From: Prinsepia uniflora
Taxonomy: Eukaryota > Streptophyta > Magnoliopsida > Rosales > Rosaceae
Assembly (NCBI GenBank): GCA_032719365.1
Contig: CM064872.1
Span: 52,566,891-52,630,890, forward strand
Reading direction: 5' to 3'
Length of the DNA stretch: 64,000 nucleotides
A program made the position numbers and the translations under genes. Positions within the stretch are counted from its first letter, which is position 1; every line of letters starts with the position of its first letter. The notes under the pieces are model-generated. The model did no database searches. It worked only from the letters and a program-made list of their open reading frames with translations, and had not been told where the DNA came from. Shown here piece after piece: positions 9,614 through 21,256 of the stretch.

Positions 9614-12600
9614 TGTAACGACCCGTCCCGGAATTCGGGATTAGATTTGTAACTAATCATGATTAACGGGGTTAATCGGTGATTAGTTGGGTGAAATCGG
9701 ACGAACGGTGCAAAATGACCGTTTTGCCCCTAGTCGTGGATAAAACGTTGACTTTTAGTTCGGATGGTCAAACAGACTTTGACCGATGACCGTGACGTAT
9801 TCTGGGACGTCACGAGTTCATGGATAGGTGGCACGTTCGATTCCGACATTCGTGGTGAAAGTTATGACGTTCGGAAGTTCAAGGTCATTTCCGTAATTTG
9901 GACGAAGTATGGGAAAATGTTGACTTTTTGATCGGGAGGACCGATGGCCAAGGGCCAAGGAACGTTAGGAAGGTCTCGAAGTCCTGAGTACAACGACAGG
10001 CGGCACGCATCAAACGGACATCGGGTGACCAAGTTACGGGTCACAGAAGTTGGAGGGCATTTTGGTAATTCTGCACGACGGTTACTGTTCATCACCGTGA
10101 AACAGAGTCTGCACGGCCATGCCGTGGTGCTTCGAGCAATCCCATTGTTTAATCCTGATAGTGGCTGGCCAGAGTGAATTGTTTAAGTGTTTTGAGGACG
10201 TTGGGAACATGGCTACACGGCCTGGACAGAAGCAGAGCACGAGCAAGAGTTTAAAATTGGTTGGGTTTTGTTTGCGGGAAGCAATTCTCAGTGAGTCTGA
10301 GAGTGTTCCCCACGAGTGTTGGCCGCTTCGATCGATTATCTGAGTACTGGAGGATGGGAGGTTCATTTCGTACCAAAGTGAGGGCTGAGAGTTGAGAAAA
10401 AACGAGGGTTCTGGGAAAATCAGTTTTGGGGGGAAATTCAATTTCTCAATTAGGAGTCGAGTTGAACGAAACGGAGAATTGTTTTAATCCTCTGGGATCA
10501 TTTGCAAACTAACCACATCAATTTCGGGGGAAATCTAGCACAGACGGGCCATGAACGGGAGCCCCTGGTTTTAGAGATTTTCGAGCTTGAGGTCGACAAC
10601 CTCCATGCAATTTTCCCTCAAATTGACGATGCTAAAGTGTTCGTTTAGGTCTCTGGAAACTACTGTCTAAGTTAATTTTGGAATGGGGTCGAGTTGGGTG
10701 AGTTTCGTACTTCGACCCGTTTGGATGTTCGAGTTTGAGTTGATCGATTTGGGGCTGTGTTGACTTGAATGAGGGACACAGACCTTTAATTAAGTATGTT
10801 ACGAGTCCATCTGATTGATCTATTGAAGAAATTAGTTAGTTTATCGTAGGGATTGAACCGGGTCACACACGCGGGTCGACGGCCCGTTTACCAGGGAAAC
10901 GGGTGAAGAAGACGTACTGTAGCGGGAATTGTAGCAGGCGCGTGGGCTCACGCGCAGCCACTCACGGCGGCGCGTGAGGACGCGTGGACCCGAATTTCAA
11001 GGTGAGTTCAACACGACTTTTGTCCTATACAATGTAACGAACATTTTAGTATTGGTTTCGAATTTATCGAACACCGTTTCGATGTTATTCCGAGGGTCCG
11101 AAGATGTATGTTACGTTTGTAATTAACGATTAATTCCCGGAAAATTATGGGAAATTAGTATGTTGATATCTAAGCCCTTAGTGACACTAAAGTATGTTTT
11201 CGGACAGGATTTGGAATTTCTGAAAAATATCGGAAATTACGGGCATGCTTGCGGCGCGAAACCGAACCTTAAGAATGGTGTGTGAGTGGACTTTGCTTTC
11301 AAATTTAATGCATGCATAAATTATTTCTATGATTTTACGATTATGATTATAAGTTGTGATTGATTTTGATTTCCGTATTTATACGTATTTTTACTTTACA
11401 TGTGAAATTTACACGTATTTCGAAACTATGGTCACTCGTGTGCTTAATGATGGTTTAATGAAAGAAGTTATATGAAATGGGTGTAAAATGAGTTAAGAAG
11501 GTTGTTTATGATTTGCGAGTGTGACTTACGATTTTGACACGTTTTTCGAGAACGTTCCGGATTTGCACGTTTTACGAGATTTCGAGTTATTGTGATTTGA
11601 TCACTGTTGATGTTCGAATCTGGGAATTAAAATGAGACTTGTGATTTTGAGGATTTTAAAAATGGGTTTTGAGTATGTTTTGCTTGGATCGTGATTTTGG
11701 TGATAATGGTTGTGGTTTTGATGAGTTGAAAATGAGATTTGAGAAAGAAATGATTTCTAAGAATTAAAATGGATTTGAAAAAGGTGATTTCGGGCTTGAT
11801 GCTCGGGGCACAAAAGTAACTTTGATTTACGAGATTTCGGTTTTCGGAAATTTAAAGTGGATTCTTGGTTTGGGTTCGGGATGATGCTTCCGGATGCCGG
11901 CTTACGGAATCATTATTGCGAATTCGAATTCGGGAATGAAAAAGGATTTAATAAAGTGATTTGGTATAATTGTACATGCCCCGTGTGTGATGGTGATTTG
12001 AATATGTTTTGTGAAGTATGATTGGGAATTCGAATGTGGAAACTCGGACCATGAGTCCTATTGTGGAAAATGTGATTTTGGGATGGATCCCACGTTGTCG
12101 TGTTCGACAAATGTTTTGGGGTTTAAAGACCCGTCGAAAACTGTTTTGGGTTTAAAGACCCGGGTGCTATTGCTGGAGCACGTTTTGAGTTTAAAGACTC
12201 GGTTAATTGATGACGGGGGAGGGCCCTTAATGAGTTTAAAGACTCGGTTACTGTGATACCCCCGAGGCCTATTGTTTATGTTCTGAGTTTAAAGACTCGT
12301 TGATATCCCGGGAAGGCCTGTTTATGCGCATGGTTTTGAGTTTAAAGACTTGGGCGCACTTGATATCCAGCAAAATGATTGATTTGTGATTTATTGATGA
12401 TTTCTGATGTTTCAGTTGAGTTGGGCAGTGGCCCGGTATATGGTTGTTGGTTTTGGATCATGTTGTGCATTTGGTTTTGATTCGTGGTTTTGGGCTGCGG
12501 CCCGGTGATTATGATTGCGGGCTAAGACCCGATGGTTGAGAAAGGAAAAATGATTTTGAGGTTCATACCAGTTTTTCCTTATGTTGAAATTCGATACACA

Positions 12601-12926
12601 GTTTTTCTTATGTGGAAAATCTTAACCGATTGCGAATTGATTTTTGTATGCATGCATTCGTTTTTACGCGGAGGGTAAAATCGTTTGTCGTAACTGTTTT
12701 GCTAAACTGATTTATTTTTGTCCACTCACACCTTTTGGTTTTTATTGACCCTCCAGGTCGTGGCGCGTTGTTCGAGGCTGTACGAGGGGCGGAGGCATGA
12801 GTAAGTACGTGTGGTTATCCCTGGTTTGGCAAGTACTGAGGGTAACTTGGGATTTTCAGTCATCTTGCCAGACGGGAGCAGGACCGGGCACGGTTATCGA
12901 TGCCCCTTTCGGGGGCGGTCCTTTCA
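9614..12926 (+). repeat. Element A, 3' LTR
   Basis: It is 3,313 bp long, beginning TGTAACGACCCGTCCCGG directly after the purine tract AAGGGGGGAAGAT and ending CGGTCCTTTCA. It is nearly collinear with the 5' LTR. The GC hairpin is perfect here: GCGCGTG (10938-10944), four-base loop, CACGCGC (10949-10955). The terminal hairpin is 12834-12843 with 12874-12883; the arm CTTGCCAGAC pairs better than the 5' LTR copy. The GAGTTTAAAGACTCG array is at 12117-12352. Confidence 0.92.
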
Positions 12927-13640
12927 TCGGGTCCTGATAGAATGGTGTCAGAGCCAAACCCCGACCGAAAAGTGTCCCAACGAGGACGCTGTGTCTTAAG
13001 AGGGGTGGATTGTAAGACTCGTGTCCTGGAGGGAACGATGAATGATTCCACATTCCTGCGAGGGGGGAATGGTCAGGGAGGGGAATGGTGGTGTGCCTTA
13101 AAGGGGTAGGCACACACCTATCTAGCGAGCTCACTGTCTTTGAATTCTCGGGGAACTCCAAAGTTAAGCGAGTTGAGGATGGTGCAATCCCATGATGGGT
13201 GACCCCCTGGGAAGTTGCACCGTGAGCTCCCAAAAAAAACCATGAGGGCGAGAAGGCCCAAAGCGGATAATATCGTGCTAGAGTTGGGTTCTGACATAGG
13301 AGGGTTGGGTGCTGACAGAATGGTATCAGAGCCAAACCCCGACCAGGAAGTGTGCCAGCGAGGACGCTGGGCCCTAATGGGGGTGAGTTGTAAGATCTGT
13401 ATCCTGGAGGGAACAGTGAATGATCCCACATTCCTGCGAGGGGGGAATGGTCTGGAAGGGGAATGGTGGTGTGCCTTAAAGGTGTAGGCACACACCTATC
13501 TAGCGAGGCCTCTTGGGAGCTCACTGACTTTGGATTCCTGGGGAACTCCAAAGTTAAGCGAGTGGAGCCTGGTGCAATCTTATGATGGGTGACCCACTGG
13601 GAAGTTGCCCCGTGAGCTCCTGTGAACGAACCCTTCAAGC
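12927..13640 (+). mobile_element. Cassandra TRIM, tandem remainder (LTR-internal-LTR-internal-LTR)
   Basis: After element A the first Cassandra LTR ends at 12939 and an internal segment (12940-13010) opens GAATGGTGTCAGAGCC, a primer site with one change. LTR2 is 13011-13317. A second internal segment, 13318-13388, holds TGGTATCAGAGCC. LTR3 starts at 13389 and is cut near 13640. Each LTR holds a 5S-like module (AAGTTAAGCGAG then GATGGGTGACCC). Three LTRs and two interiors in a row are the usual product of unequal recombination between LTRs. The long antisense open frame over 12856-13656 is a by-product. Confidence 0.88.
13153..13223 (+). promoter_or_regulatory. 5S-rRNA-like promoter module in Cassandra LTR2
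   Basis: GGAACTCCAAAGTTAAGCG, then GATGGGTGACCCCCTGGGAAGT, match the A-box and C-box regions of plant 5S rRNA genes in order and spacing. The 5S 5' part is absent or much changed, so this is not a working rRNA gene. In Cassandra this module is known as a possible RNA polymerase III promoter. Confidence 0.8.
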
Positions 13641-13642
13641 TA

Positions 13643-13858
13643 GGCTGAGTTCCCATGTGACTGGTTTTGGACTGAGACCCACTTGATTTGATTTGGGCAG
13701 AGTCCCTATGGTATATGGTTTTGGGCTAAGACCCTAATGGTTTTGTGAATGTTTTGATAAATGGTTTTTGAATGCATGCATACTTTTTAGTGAAGGGCAT
13801 AAATGTCTTCTTTATGAAATGTACTTTATTTTAAATGATTGATTTCGTCCACTCACAG
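13643..13858 (+). mobile_element. Fragment C: 3' end of a related giant LTR, left part
   Basis: GGTTTTGGACTGAGACCC units, ATGCATGCATAC (about 13770), an AGGGCATAAATG stretch and GTCCACTCACAG match the 3' third of the giant LTRs. It follows the truncated Cassandra LTR and is broken at CACAG (13854-13858) by solo LTR B, resuming at 16714. Its 5' part is missing. Confidence 0.8.
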
Positions 13859-15249
13859 TGTAACGACCCGTCCCGAATTATAAGGATTAATTAAGAATCA
13901 ATGACGGATTAGACAAGGATTAATGGATGCTCAGGGAAAAATTACGATTTGCCACTAAACGAGCGCAAAAAGTTGAATTTTGACCTGGAAGGTTCGATGG
14001 CCAAGGGCCAAGGACCGTTATGTAGATCAAGTCGACGAAAAAGTTATGGTTGACGGATGTTTCGAGGAACTATTTACGACGGCACGTTTTACGAGGAGAA
14101 AAAGGGGTTTTTCTCCTAAGTGGGCCCAGACTTTTAGGGGCAGGCCCAATGGATGAATGACACTTGTCATTCATCCATTACCCACCCAATTTCATTCATG
14201 TTTATCGCCCATTCCTTTGTTCATCCGAAACCAAAACCCGATCTCACCCAATCCCCATGAAACCATCACCCCAATCATTTCCCTTACTTGATTCAATCCA
14301 AGAAGTAGACAGAGAGTGACTGTTGAGCTGAGGACGGCGTGGAGGTGGTCGGGCCGCCCTGCACGGTGGAGAGAAGGTAAGAGCTCGGTTTTGACTTTTG
14401 AATTCAAGATTTCGATTAGGGCGTTATGGAGGGTTTTGGGTGATTAGAGGATGTTTATTAGGTTTTTAGGAAGGATTAGATGAGGTTTTGGACGGTTGTG
14501 AAGGGCTGAGCAGCCCTGGGTGCAATCGGGAAACTTGGACCGTGAAGAGGGTGAGTTGAACGGGTCGGTTTAGAGGGTTTTCCTTGGGTTTCTTTACATG
14601 TTTAGGTTCCTAGGATTGAAACTAAGAGATTGGGATTGGATTGGAAGGGATTGGACGAAAAATGGAGGATAAATAAGACCGGACCGGTCACGCCGGTCCA
14701 GGCGAATCAGACTTATAGGTTAACCGGCCGGACCGGGTCAGTCGCAGGGAAGAGGATGATTGAACATTGGCGCGTGGCTCCCATGCGCAGCCCCTTTGGG
14801 CTGCACGTGTGGGCGCTTGTACCACCTTTTGGGGGTGGTTCCAACATGTGAAATCATATATTCGATGTAACGAACATTTTGGGACTGGTTTCGAGTCGAT
14901 CTGACATCTTTTCGATATAGTTCGGGACGTCCGAAGGTTTAGGATCGGCTTTAAATTAATTTGGATAGGTTCAGGAACCCCGGAGGTGACGATTGGCCCA
15001 GAGAGGCTTATGGCGAGCGTATCGAGGCGCGGCTTCGGACGGTCTGTGAATGGACCTTTCTTTCTAAACTGATGCATGCATAAATTTTTTATAAGTATTT
15101 TAATACATGTTTTGTGGCGCCATGAGTGCGTTTTTTTGTGGTAGCCTAGGATTTACGTATTTCGAGATTTCCAGTTTTATACGATGCTTGTGCATGCTAG
15201 GTTTTCAATGAGGGTTTAATGAATGAGTTTTTGATTTGGAAATATGAAA

Positions 15250-15700
15250 TCGGGCATGAGACCCATTTGATTGGAAACCCTCAGACTTAGAGTCCATTTG
15301 ATTTGATGAGAAATCGGGCTGGAGGCCTATTTGAGTTATATGGTCAGGCCGAGGGCCCTATTGGTTTAAGAATTCGGGCTTTAGGCCAGTTGGCTGTAAT
15401 ATCGGGCTTGAGGTCCCTTTGATTGTGAAATCGGGCTTAAGGCCCCATTGATTGTGAAATAGGGCTCGAAGCCCCGTTGATTTATGGTATCGGGCTTGAG
15501 GCCCCGTTCGCTGTGATTTCGGGCTAGAGGCCCTGTTGATTGTGAAATCGGGCTTAAGTCCTAGTTAGATTTATGAAATGAGAGTTCGGGTTTGAGACTC
15601 TATTGAACTGTGGATTTAGGCCGAGGCCAGTGAAAATGGATTTGAATCAGATTCGAGGAATCCTGTTGAGATGAATCGGGTATGAGACCCAGTTGAAATA
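15250..15700 (+). repeat. GGGCTTGAGGCCC-type array in LTR B
   Basis: At least ten units of the form TCGGGCTT(A/G)AGGCCC(C)(A/G)TT, about 27-30 bp apart and linked by GATTGTGAAA-like spacers. GGGC and GCCC ends make each unit a small hairpin. A second series (GGGGCGGAGACC, GGGCTGAGACCC) follows at 16110-16390. Confidence 0.8.
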
Positions 15701-16639
15701 TGTTTTGAGAAAGAAAGTAGTTCTGAAAATGTATAAACCCTCCATATGAGTTATTTGGTCTCCTCCAACAGTCGACCTGGAGACTCACGATCCACTACCT
15801 GGAATAAGTATCCCCATAGGGAGCACATTCCAGGAGTGGGAGTTATGATATGGTCTCGAACTGGGTCCGGAGACAACCATCTATACGTCGTAGATCCTGG
15901 ATGTTGCATAGAGCCTCCCAGATGGAGAATTCCAGGGAGTAGACTCGAAGTGAGACCCCGAGTAGTGTGCATACTAGTATAGAGATGAATCGTGGCGTAT
16001 ATTGGGGATGTGTTCCTTAGGAGCCGTGTGCCCCAAGTTGGCATCTTCTTGGAAGTGCCGAGGATGGGTTTTTCGTATGTTTATACGTATAAGGCTTTCT
16101 TACGGAAAATGGTTTGGGGTGGATACCCTCAAGTTCTATGTTTTGGAAAGTGGTTTGGGGCGGAGACCTCGTGTTCTATGTTTTGGAAAGTGGTTTGGGG
16201 CGTAGACCCCGTATTCTATGTTTTGGATATGGTTTTAGGCTGAGACCCACGTATATCGATTTGGGCTGAGTCCTTACGGAAATTGGTTTGGGCTAAGACC
16301 CACATGACGTGATTTATGCAGAGTCCCACGTGATTGGTTTTGGGCTGAGTTCCCCAATGGTTTGATTTACGGTTTTGGGCCAAGGCCCTAATGATTATGC
16401 AAATGTTTTGATAAACGGTTTTCAAATGCATGCATGCTTTTCAATGAAGGGCATAAATTTGTTTTTGTGAAATGTTTTATTAAAATATTTGTTTTGTCCA
16501 CTCACGACTTTTGATGTTTTGATTGCCCTTCAGGTTGATCGCGAATGCGGGCTGTAGCACAGACTAGACATCACATTCCTCCTCCGGATCATGGCGCCCT
16601 CTGATAGTCCCGGTTGGGCAAAGGACGGAATTATCCCTG

Positions 16640-16660
16640 GTCTGACACTTCGTGTCAGAC
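16640..16660 (+). other. LTR-terminal hairpin, LTR B
   Basis: GTCTGACAC, three-base loop TTC, GTGTCAGAC: a perfect 9-bp stem. It is about 50 bp before the LTR end. Confidence 0.7.
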
Positions 16661-16713
16661 AGGAGTAGGCACGTCCCATGTTAATCCCGGGGGATTTGGG
16701 ACGGGTCCTGTCA

Positions 16714-16929
16714 CACAGTTTTTACTATTTTTAATGTCCTTCAAGTTGATCGCGGATGCTGGCTGTAGTAGAGACCAAGACATCACACTTCTCCTCCTAC
16801 GATCCTGACGTACTCTAGATGCCCCGGTGAGGGCTAGAGTCAGAAATTTCCCTGATCTGACACGCGGTGTCAGATGGGATTAGGCACATCCCACGTTAAT
16901 CCCGGGGGATTCGGGACGGGGCCTGATAG
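16714..16929 (+). mobile_element. Fragment C: 3' end of a related giant LTR, right part
   Basis: It resumes with the CACAG duplicate, then TTCAAGTTGATCGCGGATG and a CCGG-rich tail ending GGGACGGGGCCTGATA. The terminal hairpin is ATCTGACAC (16855-16863), loop GCG, GTGTCAGAT (16867-16875). Against B the outer pair has changed on both sides (G-C to A-T), which keeps the stem. Confidence 0.8.
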
Positions 16930-17551
16930 GAGAAGTCATCAATAAATGATGATGACTAATAGGCCCGAGCACATTAGAGTGAACTAACTCTAATGGCCTT
17001 TTTGCTTTGAACTTCGACTCCTAGTTGATGCGCTTTACTATATTGACATCTTGCATAGACCATATTTGTTCTCACGACAACCAAAGGAAGGCCCTTAAGC
17101 ATTGATTACCTAGTCGCATGTGCCATAAATATGATGTCTCATTCCTCTTGTTCTTGTCAACATATGGAGTCTCTGATTCCTCGTCCCTTTATTATTGGTT
17201 TTTCTAAAACCTCAAGTTGTTGGCTTTCACATCATGGAGACCAAATAAAACATAGTAGCTTGACGGTGTCAGATGCACCACTAAGAGCAGATTCTTATTC
17301 ATGCTAGGAGCATGGTAGACATCTTGAAGTGGCACCTAATTCGGAGTATAGCGGGGCAACATTACTGTCCTATTGACATGGGCTATTTGTAACCTTGTGT
17401 TATTGGTCGTTAATACCACTCGACTTCCTTTGTACTCTGACAGATTCTGCAACTTTTCCTTATCACCTGTCATGAGATTTAAACAGGCTAAATTGACGAT
17501 TGAATCATTATTGAAGTCAATTCCTTCAGGTGTCACTAGTGTGAGAACCAT
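16930..17551 (-). pseudogene. Copia I: gag-pre-integrase and start of integrase (decayed)
   Basis: Read on the minus strand, 17551-17336 encodes MTGDKEKLQNLSEYKGSRVV..., then VPLQDVYHAPSMNKNLL, a WHMRLG phrase, and near 16995 LELVHSNVLGPI. These are the protease-to-integrase linker and the first integrase block of Ty1/Copia Pol. Family members have an acidic residue (HSD or HTD) in the last motif; here it is N. Frames are broken by stops and shifts. The rest of Pol is missing because fragment C abuts at 16930. Confidence 0.75.
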
Positions 17552-17597
17552 CTTATCTTCTACTGTGGCAAGGGATGCTTCAGCGTCTCATTTGTCC

Positions 17598-18440
17598 TCA
17601 ATTTTTTTTTCCTTGGTTAGGAAGTAGTAGTATTACTTTCCACATGCCTTTTGTTGGAAAAGTAAAAGATGTGGCCTTTATGTTCATAATTGTCGCATTT
17701 ACATTCAAAGTTACTATTCTTAAACTGTCCATGATTGTGATACTTTGGAGCACTCCTTGATCGAGAACTTCATTCTCCTTTATGACTTTTTGCCTTGTCG
17801 CTATCTTTTCTGAATATATCTCTTTACTCGTGTTGGTGTAGAGCACTTCCTCCTCACCTTTCATGAGACTCTTGACATTTTCTTAGTCATAGCTTCTTGA
17901 TTAGCAAGCAAATTTTCATTCTCAACAAGTGATGGTTGTATCGGCCATCCTTTTACAGTAGGAACGAAGCCTCGAAAATCAATTCCCAAATCATAGATAA
18001 TAGTTCTTTTTTATCCTTGTTTCTACAATAACAACATTAAAATATAATTTAGAAATTTTAATATAAGTACTTTACCTTATGGAAGTATTGGGAAATGGTT
18101 ACTTCCCATTGTATGATTGATAATCGCTCGTTCACGAGGAGTTGTAGCCCTGCTTCATTTCTTGTAGGCATCCCATGCTTTTTTTGGTGCTTTGCCTTTT
18201 CGTACGTGCTCCAACATACCATCTTTGATTGTTATTTATAAGGCAAACATAGCCTTCCCTGCTTTGATCTCCCACTTGCGCAAGCTACCGTTAATGTGTT
18301 CTTCTAGCTACGTGACTTAGTTACCTCCGACGACCTCCTAAATATCTTGACCTTGTAGGTAAGACACCATGCACATTATCCATATGTTGTAATTATTGTT
18401 GTTAAGTTTCTTGATTCCTCCAAACACTTGAAGATAACCC
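17598..18440 (-). pseudogene. Copia I: gag remnant
   Basis: The minus strand between the protease linker and the primer site. An 88-codon frame at 17598-17864 falls where gag should end, near the zinc knuckle, but I cannot see an intact CCHC. Upstream gag sequence to about 18440 is decayed. The call rests mainly on position. Confidence 0.5.
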
Positions 18441-18531
18441 ATTGTGCTAGCAAAATCTTGGTATGCCAACAAGATCACACATGAAAAGTACTAAAATGCT
18501 CATGACTAAATGAAGCTCCACCAAATCCGGT

Positions 18532-19141
18532 CCCTGAACAAACCGCTTTGATATCAATCGTAGAACAAATTTGGAGTACGTAACTCTAATATTCAAATGT
18601 GGTGAGAAAAAAAAATTAAGTATACTCAATATTTTTATTTCAACAACAAAATGTTACAACATAACTCTAAATGAAAAACCAACTCTAATATAAGCACTCT
18701 TACCCACAAAAAGAAACTAAAACACTTTGAAGAACACCCTTTTCTATTCTTCTACAACTCTCTGACTATCACTTTCTTTCTTTTTTATTCTACTTAACAT
18801 ACTTCTTTTTTTCTCTCTTAACTCACACATATCTATTACATGCATATTGCCAACTCTATTTATGGAGCTTATAAATCAACTGCCTATGTCCCCCGACTTG
18901 GATTTATTAAATCCTAGCTACAAACATTGTGGTGGTTAGCTCACACATTCAAGTCTGCCTGTCAATTTTTCGTCCACTATTTGGATTCCTTAAGAGTTAG
19001 GATTGTTTTTCTTTAAATAATTCAAAGCTTGCACATTGCTATCTTGCACATTTAAACCAAAAGACATACCGGATTTACCATAATTAATCATTTGACCTAA
19101 AGCTTCTTCGTATCATTTTTGATAATTTTATATCAAAACAA
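18532..19141 (-). mobile_element. Copia I: primer site and 5' LTR
   Basis: Minus-strand TTGATATCAAAGCGGTTTG (complement of 18535-18556) is a changed initiator-tRNA-Met primer site. Upstream of it on that strand lies about 580 bp of AT-rich LTR-like DNA to about 19141, where a TG start is possible. The LTR limits are approximate because the 3' LTR is missing. Confidence 0.5.
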
Positions 19142-19462
19142 TAGCCACAATTTGGCGCCTAAATTAAAAAATTTTTATTTTTTTAAAAAACTTACTTAAA
19201 TAGGCTCAAATACCCTCAAAATTAAGAAAATTATTGTGAATGATTTGAGAAGAAGATCTTACATTTGAGAGAATGAGAGGTTGGGAGAGATGGAGAGAAT
19301 GAGAAGAACGTTTGTTCCAGATATTATGTTATTCTCAATAGTTCTCAAATACAAGATAATATATTCTCTCATATAAATTAGGGAATTGAGTAAATGGAAA
19401 AGACTAAACTACCTTTCAATCCCTTACATGTAATAGCCACTATAAATCTATTTATTTACAAC
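19142..19462 (-). mobile_element. Copia II: probable 3' LTR
   Basis: On the minus strand, CCAAGGGAAAA, a purine tract, precedes TGTTGTAAATAAATAG at 19463, a good LTR start. The LTR runs toward about 19200; its end is unclear against Copia I. The matching 5' LTR is not in the window. Confidence 0.5.
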
Positions 19463-19899
19463 ATTTTCCCTTGGATATTTCATGTAATAGTGATACTTGA
19501 TTGTGCTCTTATCTGTTGCAACGCGCGTAGATAGTAATCGCATCGAAATCTCCAAAGATAGTTGAAGTCGTCTCTTCTTTAACATGGGTAGATAGTACAT
19601 AATGCATTAGTATTGCTACACCAAAACTTTTCTCGAAAAACCCAGTGGGAAAAACCTGTGTTCGAAGGGAAAAAAATGAGAAAATGCATATGAGTCAAAT
19701 CATGAAATCTTCAAGATGCATTGTTAATAGGGTGACCATACCTAAAATGTACCTCGTTAAAACCTACCCAAGTGACAAAACACAATAGGATAAAATAACC
19801 CTGGTCGAATAGGACAAATAACACACGATGGTCATGTGAGTACACTTCGGGATACTCCCAGATACTTGGTATACTTCAGGATACTCTATCTGATCTCGA

Positions 19900-20633
19900 A
19901 TCCCCCTAAAAACTACAGATTAGGTAGATCCGCCAATCTACTTAAGCCAAAACCTCCTACATGCTATTGAAATGTGTCCTTTGGTAATGACTTGGTGAAA
20001 TGATCTTCATGGTTTTCGTAAGACCAAATTGACTTGATCTCAATATTTTGATGTTCTTGTTGTTACCAGTTGAAGAAGAACTTTGGTGCAATATGCTTAT
20101 TATTGTCTCTTTTAATGAAACTGGTCTTTATCTGCTCGATGCAGTTAGCATTATCTTCGTACATAACCGTCAGTTTATTATGGGTGGAATGCAGTCCAAA
20201 GTACTTAGAATATCCCCGTAATGGCTCTTAGCCATATATATTCATGAACTGCTTCGTGAAGAGTTAGAATCTCTGCATGATTCGAAGATGTAGCAACAAG
20301 GGTCTATTTCGTAGACCTCCAAGATATTTCTATGTTCTTAATGGTAAAGACATAACTGGATTGGGAAGGCGCCTTGTGTGGGCTTTACAGGTAACCTACG
20401 TTAACATTCTCAATAAGGCATGCATCATTCCAACGACCAAAGAGGTTTTGATTTATTCCTCGATGCATAGGGATAGAATAAGCCTATATTCATTGTACCT
20501 TTAAGGTATCAGAATATGTCATTTATGCCATTCTAGTGGCAGCGGGTAGGGGAAGAGCTAAATCTACCTAGGTCTAGTGCATTGAGCCAAGTACAATAAT
20601 GCGCTTACTGCACTTAGATATGCACTTCTGGTA
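19900..20633 (-). pseudogene. Copia II: RNase H region
   Basis: Minus-strand frames give ATSSNHAEILTLHEAVHEYIW, then YEDNANCIEQIK, then NNKHIAPKFFF and FTKSLPKDTF. These are in order the RNase H motifs of Ty1/Copia Pol and the C-terminal FTKSLP motif. Several stops and shifts break them. The stretch from 19463 to about 19900 holds AACCCAGTGGGAAAAACC-type spacer common before Copia 3' LTRs. Confidence 0.75.
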
Positions 20634-21121
20634 TCAATATCTCTTGGTTATTATTTGCAGGACAAAACGGGTCCTTCTTAGGATGTAGACTACGGACGAT
20701 AATGGGCGTGCTTGCATGCGTCTCAATATCTTTTGGATGTAATTTGTTTGATGAACTAAAATCCCATATGCACAATGCTCAAGCTCCAGATCGAGATAGA
20801 AGTGTGTTCTCCTAAGATCCTTCATTTCAAATTCTAACTTCAGGTGTTCAGTGATTTCTTTGATCTTTTTAGGAGTACCAATCAGATTCATATGATTGAC
20901 ATAAATGCCACCATAGAGAACCCGGAACTTATTTTCTTAATAAAAATGCATGGCAATAATTAATTATTCACATATCCCACTCTAATCAAATACTCACTTA
21001 GATGGTTATATCACATTTGTCCGGATTGTTTTAATCCATAAAATGAACACCTCAAATGAATGGAAAGCGTGTTTTGTGGTCTAGAACTATTTGCATCAGG
21101 CATCTTAAATCCTTCAAGAAC

Positions 21122-21160
<39 letters not shown>

Positions 21161-21256
21161 CTCTCTGTATCTAAATCCCCATAGAGATAAGCAGTAATCA
21201 CATCCATAAGTTACATACTCAGTTTTTGGGAAACTGCCAAATTGATAAGGTAGCGG
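20634..21256 (-). pseudogene. Copia II: reverse transcriptase, C-terminal part, inactive
   Basis: Minus-strand peptides include YLINLAVSQKL, LMDVITAYLYGDLD, FYGLKQSG, then MNLIGTPKKIKEITEH and LEFEMKDL, the usual order of Copia reverse transcriptase. The catalytic YVDD box reads YVNH (codons at 20892-20903), so both aspartates are lost. An AT repeat lies inside at 21126-21158. Element D splits the domain at 21256; the frame resumes at 25963 with ...PIMDTITFR, directly continuing into YLINL. Confidence 0.85.
21126..21158. repeat. AT dinucleotide repeat
   Basis: About 16 AT units inside the Copia II reverse transcriptase fragment, inserted between its GDLDTE-like and KVLEGFK-like parts. Confidence 0.9.

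Larger units (their letters stand above)
3456..12926 (+). mobile_element. Non-autonomous giant-LTR (LARD-like) element A, complete
   Basis: Two long direct repeats (3456-6761 and 9614-12926) flank a non-coding 2.85-kb interior. The primer site TGGTATCAGAGC follows the 5' LTR and a purine tract, AAGGGGGGAAGAT, precedes the 3' LTR. The 5-bp duplication TCGGG flanks the element exactly (3451-3455 and 12927-12931), and the host is a Cassandra LTR. The LTRs look almost identical by eye, apart from a few indels, which suggests a young insertion. There is no gag-pol coding beyond a 34-codon relic at 6805. Long LTRs with a non-coding interior match the large retrotransposon derivative (LARD) type, so mobility would need proteins from elsewhere. 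The first base pair of the 5' LTR is CG instead of TG. Confidence 0.93.
13859..16713 (+). mobile_element. Solo LTR B (giant-LTR family)
   Basis: A single 2,855-bp LTR beginning TGTAACGACCCGTCCCG and ending GGGTCCTGTCA. It is flanked by an exact 5-bp duplication, CACAG (13854-13858, 16714-16718). There is no second LTR or interior, so it arose by LTR-LTR recombination after insertion into fragment C. It has the shared anchors: TGTGAATGGAC (one change, about 15047), ATGCATGCATAAA (about 15071), ATGCATGCATGC (about 16427), GTCCACTCAC (about 16497), CCCTTCAGGTTG (about 16525) and a terminal hairpin at 16640-16660. Confidence 0.92.

Noticed and set aside
13153..13223. 5S rRNA gene
   Set aside because: Only the internal promoter part of 5S is recognisable, the rest differs, and it sits in every Cassandra LTR; it is the TRIM's 5S-derived module.
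12856..13656. Antisense open frame of 266 codons
   Set aside because: It runs across element A's LTR end and the tandem Cassandra LTRs; the peptide repeats because the LTR repeats, and it has no domain.
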